Assembly (NCBI GenBank): GCA_030148365.1
Contig: JASBTO010000005.1
Location: 1-10,722 of the forward strand
Reading direction: 5' to 3'
Source: Kangiellaceae bacterium
GTDB taxonomy: Bacteria > Pseudomonadota > Gammaproteobacteria > Enterobacterales > Kangiellaceae
Length of the DNA: 10,722 nt
Below are positions 7,310 through 10,722 of the stretch, in pieces. Made by a program: the position numbers and the translations under genes. Within the stretch, counting starts at the first letter, position 1. Each line of letters starts with the position of its first letter. The notes under the pieces were generated by a model. It saw only the letters and a list, made by a program, of their open reading frames with translations, searched no databases and was not told the DNA's origin.

Positions 7310-7336
7310 GAACTTACCGGACAATAATTATTCATA
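7310..7336 (+). promoter_or_regulatory. Putative sigma-E promoter of mucD
   Basis: GAACTT (7310-7315), exactly 16 nt, then TCATA (7332-7336) matches the sigma-E/AlgU consensus with the same spacing as the rpoE site. It lies in the 92-nt rseC-mucD gap, 43 nt before the mucD ATG. The -35 hexamer is flanked by CCGGT and ACCGG inverted arms, and the spacer contains the 10-base palindrome AATAATTATT (7323-7332). Transcription from it is inferred from motif, spacing and position. Confidence 0.68.
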
Positions 7337-7378
7337 ACATTGACTGAAAAACTTCTGAACTGACGGAGATAACTCTCA

Positions 7379-8695
7379 ATGCGAATAACAATACCCGTGA
7401 TTGCTTTCTGTGTGTTCCTGTCCGGATTCTTGACCGCCGGGCCGGCAAGAGCCGCCAACACTTTTCCTGATTTCACCGTCCTGGTCGAGAAGGTGGAGCC
7501 GGTTGTCGTCAGCATTCTTGCTGAATCAAGGCGCCGGGGCACGTTGGTGGGCACGGCGGGCGGTTCCGGTTTTGTGCTGAGCGAGGACGGTTATGTGCTC
7601 ACCAACCGGCATGTGGTTGCCGATGCCGACAGGGTCAAGGTTCGGCTGCATAACGGCAAGGAACTTGCCGCTGAAATTATCGGGCAGGATGCCGGCACCG
7701 ATGTCGCACTGCTCAAGATTGACGCCGAAAACCTGAAGTTTGCAAAAATCGGTGATGTGGAGAAGCTGAAGGTGGGCCAATGGGTGCTTGCATTTGGTGC
7801 GCCTTTCGGATTTGAGCAAACGGTCACCGCCGGTATCGTCAGCGCCAAGGGCAGGGCGCTGGGCACCGAGCAATATGTGCCCTTTATCCAGTCCGATGTT
7901 GCCATCAACCGCGGCAACTCCGGCGGCCCCCTTATCAATATGGATGGTGAGGTCGTCGGGATCAATTCCCAAATCCTGTCGGCAACCGGCGGCAATATCG
8001 GCCTGTCATTTTCCATTCCGATGAATCTCGCCATGGATATCGTCGGCCAGTTGCGGGATAACGGGGTGGTTAATCGGGGTTATCTCGGCGTCGGCTACCA
8101 GCCTGTCGACTATGATTTGGCGAAGAGTTTTGGCCTGGAAACCGTGCATGGCGCCCTGATCAACAATGTCGAAGAAGACGCTCCGGCGGACAAGGCCGGT
8201 CTGAAAGCCGGGGATATCGTCCTGAAGGTAGATGAACACCCCATCGAAAACTATAACGAGTTGGCTTACCTGGTGGGTCTGCAACGACCGGGCAGCAAGG
8301 TCAAACTCGAAATTGCCCGGCAGGGCAAACGCAAGACGGTCACCGTAAAAGTTGGCAGCCGGGCCGATTTTCAGCCGGAATTTGCCGATAACGGCGGCAC
8401 TTTCAGGGGCGACAACAACCTCGGCATGAGCGTTACATCCCTGAGCGACGATCTCCGGGATGCCACCGGCATCGAGTCCGGTGTCGTGGTGCGGGGGGTT
8501 GATCCTTCCGGCGTTGCCGCAGAGTCCGGAATTCGCCCCGGCGACGTTATTCAGACCCTTAACATGCGCCCGGTCAAGTCCATTGCCGACTACAACCGGA
8601 TCCTCGGTAGCCTGCCGGACAGTGGCAGCATCGCGGTATTGGTCACCCGACCGAATCAGGGCTCCCGGTTCCTGACCATTGATCTTGGCGAATAA
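7379..8695 (+). CDS. mucD: MucD/DegP-like periplasmic serine endoprotease (Do family)
   Basis: This 438-residue trypsin-like protease and chaperone of the HtrA family degrades misfolded envelope proteins. A signal peptide (residues 1-25, ending in ARA) directs it to the periplasm. The catalytic triad is visible as His78 in TNRHVV, Asp108 in GTDVALLK and Ser181 in GNSGGPL. Two PDZ domains follow: PDZ1 at about 232-328, beginning GYLGVG, and PDZ2 at about 345-432, including GVDPSGVAAESGIRPGDVI. Two PDZ domains plus a cleavable signal separate it from DegS, which has one PDZ domain and a membrane anchor. The position after rseC corresponds to mucD of Pseudomonas, where the protease dampens AlgU signalling. 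GGAG (7365-7368) lies 10 nt before the ATG. Its own candidate sigma-E promoter lies directly upstream. Confidence 0.95.
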   Translation: MRITIPVIAFCVFLSGFLTAGPARAANTFPDFTVLVEKVEPVVVSILAESRRRGTLVGTAGGSGFVLSEDGYVLTNRHVVADADRVKVRLHNGKELAAEIIGQDAGTDVALLKIDAENLKFAKIGDVEKLKVGQWVLAFGAPFGFEQTVTAGIVSAKGRALGTEQYVPFIQSDVAINRGNSGGPLINMDGEVVGINSQILSATGGNIGLSFSIPMNLAMDIVGQLRDNGVVNRGYLGVGYQPVDYDLAKSFGLETVHGALINNVEEDAPADKAGLKAGDIVLKVDEHPIENYNELAYLVGLQRPGSKVKLEIARQGKRKTVTVKVGSRADFQPEFADNGGTFRGDNNLGMSVTSLSDDLRDATGIESGVVVRGVDPSGVAAESGIRPGDVIQTLNMRPVKSIADYNRILGSLPDSGSIAVLVTRPNQGSRFLTIDLGE

Positions 8696-8703
8696 ACTCG
8701 GAA

Positions 8704-8733
8704 ACACCGCGCTGATAAGCGTCAGCGCGGTGT
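8704..8733 (+). terminator. Stem-loop terminator after mucD
   Basis: A perfect 12-bp GC-rich inverted repeat (ACACCGCGCTGA / TCAGCGCGGTGT) with a 6-base loop starts 8 nt after the mucD stop. The tail GCTTTGTC is a poor U-tract, so termination may be partial or helped by Rho. The position, between the stress operon and the lepA promoter region, supports a terminator role. Confidence 0.75.
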
Positions 8734-8752
8734 GCTTTGTCAGGAAATCCGC

Positions 8753-8758
8753 TACAAT
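8753..8758 (+). promoter_or_regulatory. Candidate -10 element for lepA-lepB
   Basis: TACAAT in the context GCTACAATAG resembles a strong gammaproteobacterial -10. No convincing -35 lies 16-18 nt upstream because that space is occupied by the 3' arm of the stem-loop. TTGTCA at 8737-8742 is only 10 nt away, too close. The leader to the lepA ATG would be about 55 nt. Confidence 0.45.
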
Positions 8759-8775
8759 AGCCCGCTTTGCTAAAA

Positions 8776-8792
8776 GCCGGTGCCAAACCGGC
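8776..8792 (+). repeat. Small inverted repeat in the lepA leader
   Basis: GCCGGT (8776-8781) and ACCGGC (8787-8792) can form a 6-bp hairpin with a 5-base loop about 27 nt before the lepA ATG. It might affect translation of lepA, which has no clear Shine-Dalgarno sequence, or may be incidental. Confidence 0.35.
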
Positions 8793-8819
8793 CTTGTCGG
8801 CGCGTGACCGCCTGAATTT

Positions 8820-10625
8820 ATGTCCTATACCCAATATATCCGCAATTTTTCCATTATTGCTCACATTGATCATGGCAAGTCGACCTTGTCCGACCGGCTG
8901 ATCCAGTTCTGTGGCGGCCTGACCCACCGGGAAATGGCCGAGCAGGTGCTCGATTCCATGGATCTGGAGCGGGAGCGGGGCATTACCATCAAGGCGCAGA
9001 GCGTCACCCTCAACTACAAGGCGGCCGACGGCCATACCTACCAGCTCAATTTTATTGATACCCCCGGCCACGTGGACTTTTCCTATGAGGTGTCCCGCTC
9101 CCTGTCGGCCTGTGAAGGCGCATTGCTGGTGGTGGATGCCGGTCAGGGGGTCGAAGCGCAGACGCTGGCCAACTGCTATACCGCTATCGAGCAGGATCTG
9201 GAAGTGATGCCGGTCCTGAACAAGATTGACTTGCCCCAGGCTGACGCCGATCGGGTCATCCAGGAAATTGAGGATATCGTCGGTATTGAAGCCATGGATG
9301 CGGTGCAATGCAGCGCCAAGACCGGTATCGGGATCGAAGCGTTGCTGGAGCGGATCGTGACGGCCATTCCCGCACCGGAAGGCGACGAGAACGCCCCCCT
9401 GCAGGCGCTGATTATCGACTCCTGGTTCGACAACTATCTGGGGATCGTATCGCTGGTCAGGGTCAAGCAAGGCACTCTGAAGACCGGTGACAAGATGCAG
9501 GTGATGTCGACGGGCAAGAATCATCAGGTTGACCGCGTCGGTGTCTTCACCCCCAAGCGCACCGATACCGGCATTCTCCGGGCCGGCGAAGTGGGCTTCG
9601 TCATTGCCGGCATCAAGGACATCCACGGCGCTCCCGTCGGCGATACCCTGACCCTGACCAAAGAGCCGGCGCCGGCGCCGCTGCCCGGCTTCAAGAAGGT
9701 CAAACCCCAGGTCTATGCCGGCTTGTTTCCGGTCAGCTCTGATGATTACGAGTCCTTCCGGGATGCGCTCGGGAAACTCAGCCTCAACGATGCATCCTTG
9801 TTTTTCGAGCCGGAAAACTCCACGGCCCTCGGCTTCGGCTTCCGGTGCGGTTTTCTCGGCATGCTGCATATGGAAATCGTCCAGGAACGCCTGGAGCGGG
9901 AATACGATCTCGATCTGATTACGACGGCGCCCACCGTGGTCTATGAAGTCATTGACACGAAAGGCGACATCATCAATGTGGACAATCCGGCCAAGTTGCC
10001 TGATCTCGGCATCATTGACGAAATTCGCGAGCCGATTGCCGAAGCCAATATCCTGGTACCCCAGGAGCATCTCGGCAGCGTCATTACCCTCTGCATCGAA
10101 AAACGCGGCGTGCAGACCAAGATGCATTATGCCGGCAATCAGGTGGCCCTGACCTATGAGTTGCCTATGGCGGAAGTGGTGTTGGACTTTTTTGATCGGA
10201 TTAAATCCGTCAGCCGTGGATATGCATCGCTTGACTACGCATTCAAGCGCTTTCAGGTTGCCAATCTGGTGAAACTCGATATTCTGATCAATGGCGACAA
10301 GGTGGATGCCCTGGCCCTGATCATCCATCGCGATCAGGCGCAATACCGGGGCCGTGAGCTGGTGGAAAAGATGAAGGAAATCATCCCCCGGCAAATGTTT
10401 GAAGTGGCCATTCAGGCAGCCATCGGCAACCAGGTGGTGGCCCGCTCTACGGTCAAGGCGCTGCGCAAGAATGTGACGGCAAAATGCTATGGCGGCGACG
10501 TCAGCCGCAAGCGCAAGCTGCTCGAAAAACAGAAAGCCGGCAAAAAACGCATGAAGCAAGTCGGCAAGGTGGAAATTCCGCAAGACGCTTTCCTGGCAGT
10601 CTTGCATGTCGGCAAAGATAAATAG
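8820..10625 (+). CDS. lepA: Elongation factor 4 (LepA), ribosomal back-translocase-type GTPase
   Basis: This 601-residue translational GTPase (E. coli LepA has 599) binds ribosomes and has been linked to back-translocation, initiation and 30S assembly; its main cellular job is debated. The GTPase motifs are intact: P-loop AHIDHGKS (14-21), switch I RGITI (53-57), DTPGH (80-84) and NKID (133-136). Next come the beta-barrel domain II, the two alpha/beta domains with GFRCGFLGMLHMEI, and the LepA-specific C-terminal domain. That domain includes NVTAKCYGGDVSRKRKLLEK, ending in the basic GKKRMKQVGKVEIPQ region. The start fits the family N-terminus (IRNFSIIAHIDHGKST), although no good Shine-Dalgarno sequence is seen. 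lepB begins 10 nt after the stop, so the two form the usual lepA-lepB operon. Confidence 0.98.
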   Translation: MSYTQYIRNFSIIAHIDHGKSTLSDRLIQFCGGLTHREMAEQVLDSMDLERERGITIKAQSVTLNYKAADGHTYQLNFIDTPGHVDFSYEVSRSLSACEGALLVVDAGQGVEAQTLANCYTAIEQDLEVMPVLNKIDLPQADADRVIQEIEDIVGIEAMDAVQCSAKTGIGIEALLERIVTAIPAPEGDENAPLQALIIDSWFDNYLGIVSLVRVKQGTLKTGDKMQVMSTGKNHQVDRVGVFTPKRTDTGILRAGEVGFVIAGIKDIHGAPVGDTLTLTKEPAPAPLPGFKKVKPQVYAGLFPVSSDDYESFRDALGKLSLNDASLFFEPENSTALGFGFRCGFLGMLHMEIVQERLEREYDLDLITTAPTVVYEVIDTKGDIINVDNPAKLPDLGIIDEIREPIAEANILVPQEHLGSVITLCIEKRGVQTKMHYAGNQVALTYELPMAEVVLDFFDRIKSVSRGYASLDYAFKRFQVANLVKLDILINGDKVDALALIIHRDQAQYRGRELVEKMKEIIPRQMFEVAIQAAIGNQVVARSTVKALRKNVTAKCYGGDVSRKRKLLEKQKAGKKRMKQVGKVEIPQDAFLAVLHVGKDK

Positions 10626-10635
10626 TGGGGACTGG

Positions 10636-10722
10636 ATGAATATAGATTTCGGATTGGTACTTGTCGTTGCGACCCTGGTCACGGGTGTGATCTGGGCACT
10701 CGATTCGCTGCTGTTTGCGAAA
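10636..10722 (+). CDS. lepB: Signal peptidase I, N-terminal fragment (truncated by window end)
   Basis: The first 29 codons are visible and still open at the window edge. They encode a hydrophobic N-terminal membrane helix with FGLVLVVATLVTGVIWALD (residues 5-23), closely resembling the first transmembrane segment of LepB, which begins with a similar LVIATLVTGILW stretch as I recall it. The catalytic Ser and Lys lie beyond the window. Position 10 nt after lepA, with GGGG (10627-10630) before the ATG, supports the call. LepB removes signal peptides from exported proteins, which would include the RseB and MucD precursors in this window. Confidence 0.88.
   Translation, partial: MNIDFGLVLVVATLVTGVIWALDSLLFAK

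Noticed and set aside
7660..7686. GGAACTT inside mucD, a perfect sigma-E -35
   Set aside because: No TC--A -10 box is found 16-17 nt downstream, and it is inside the coding sequence.
8643..10682. A 679-codon open frame on the minus strand covering all of lepA
   Set aside because: It is antisense to an unmistakable LepA. Its translation shows no recognisable domain, and long antisense frames are expected opposite genes with GC-biased codon use.

Overview
The window is about 10.7 kb of chromosomal core DNA from a gammaproteobacterium. It is densely coding, moderately GC-rich, and shows no mobile elements, tRNAs, rRNAs or CRISPR arrays. The gene order, especially rpoE-rseA-rseB-rseC-mucD-lepA-lepB with nadB divergent upstream, matches the algU-mucABCD arrangement of Pseudomonas-like gammaproteobacteria more closely than the enteric one, which lacks mucD at this position. 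The sequence alone does not let me name a genus or order.

The left part (1-2494) holds a type II beta-carbonic anhydrase (can). It converges on ygfZ, a folate-binding protein linked to Fe-S enzyme maintenance. ygfZ is divergent from the two-gene sdhE-ygfX unit, and these overlap by ATGA. SdhE loads FAD into succinate dehydrogenase; YgfX is its small membrane partner. ygfX runs tail to tail into nadB with a 9-bp overlap of the 3' ends. nadB encodes L-aspartate oxidase, the FAD enzyme that starts NAD synthesis.

The centre (4106-8695) is the envelope-stress locus. RpoE is the ECF sigma factor, RseA its membrane-bound anti-sigma factor, and RseB the periplasmic protector of RseA. RseC is a membrane protein with a cysteine cluster, and MucD is a DegP-like periplasmic protease. 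Two promoter-like sites in this block fit the sigma-E consensus with identical 16-nt spacers. One is ahead of rpoE (GAACTT-N16-TCCAT) and one ahead of mucD (GAACTT-N16-TCATA). They imply autoregulation plus an independent boost of the protease. A weaker third candidate lies in the unusually long 168-nt rpoE-rseA gap.

The right part (8696-10722) has a perfect 12-bp stem-loop ending the stress operon, a probable lepA promoter, the complete lepA gene (ribosome-associated GTPase EF4), and the first 29 codons of lepB (signal peptidase I), cut by the window edge.

No intergenic stretch exceeds 300 bases; the longest is the 226-nt nadB-rpoE region. I found no previously undescribed system. The items worth a second look are regulatory details of the sigma-E locus.
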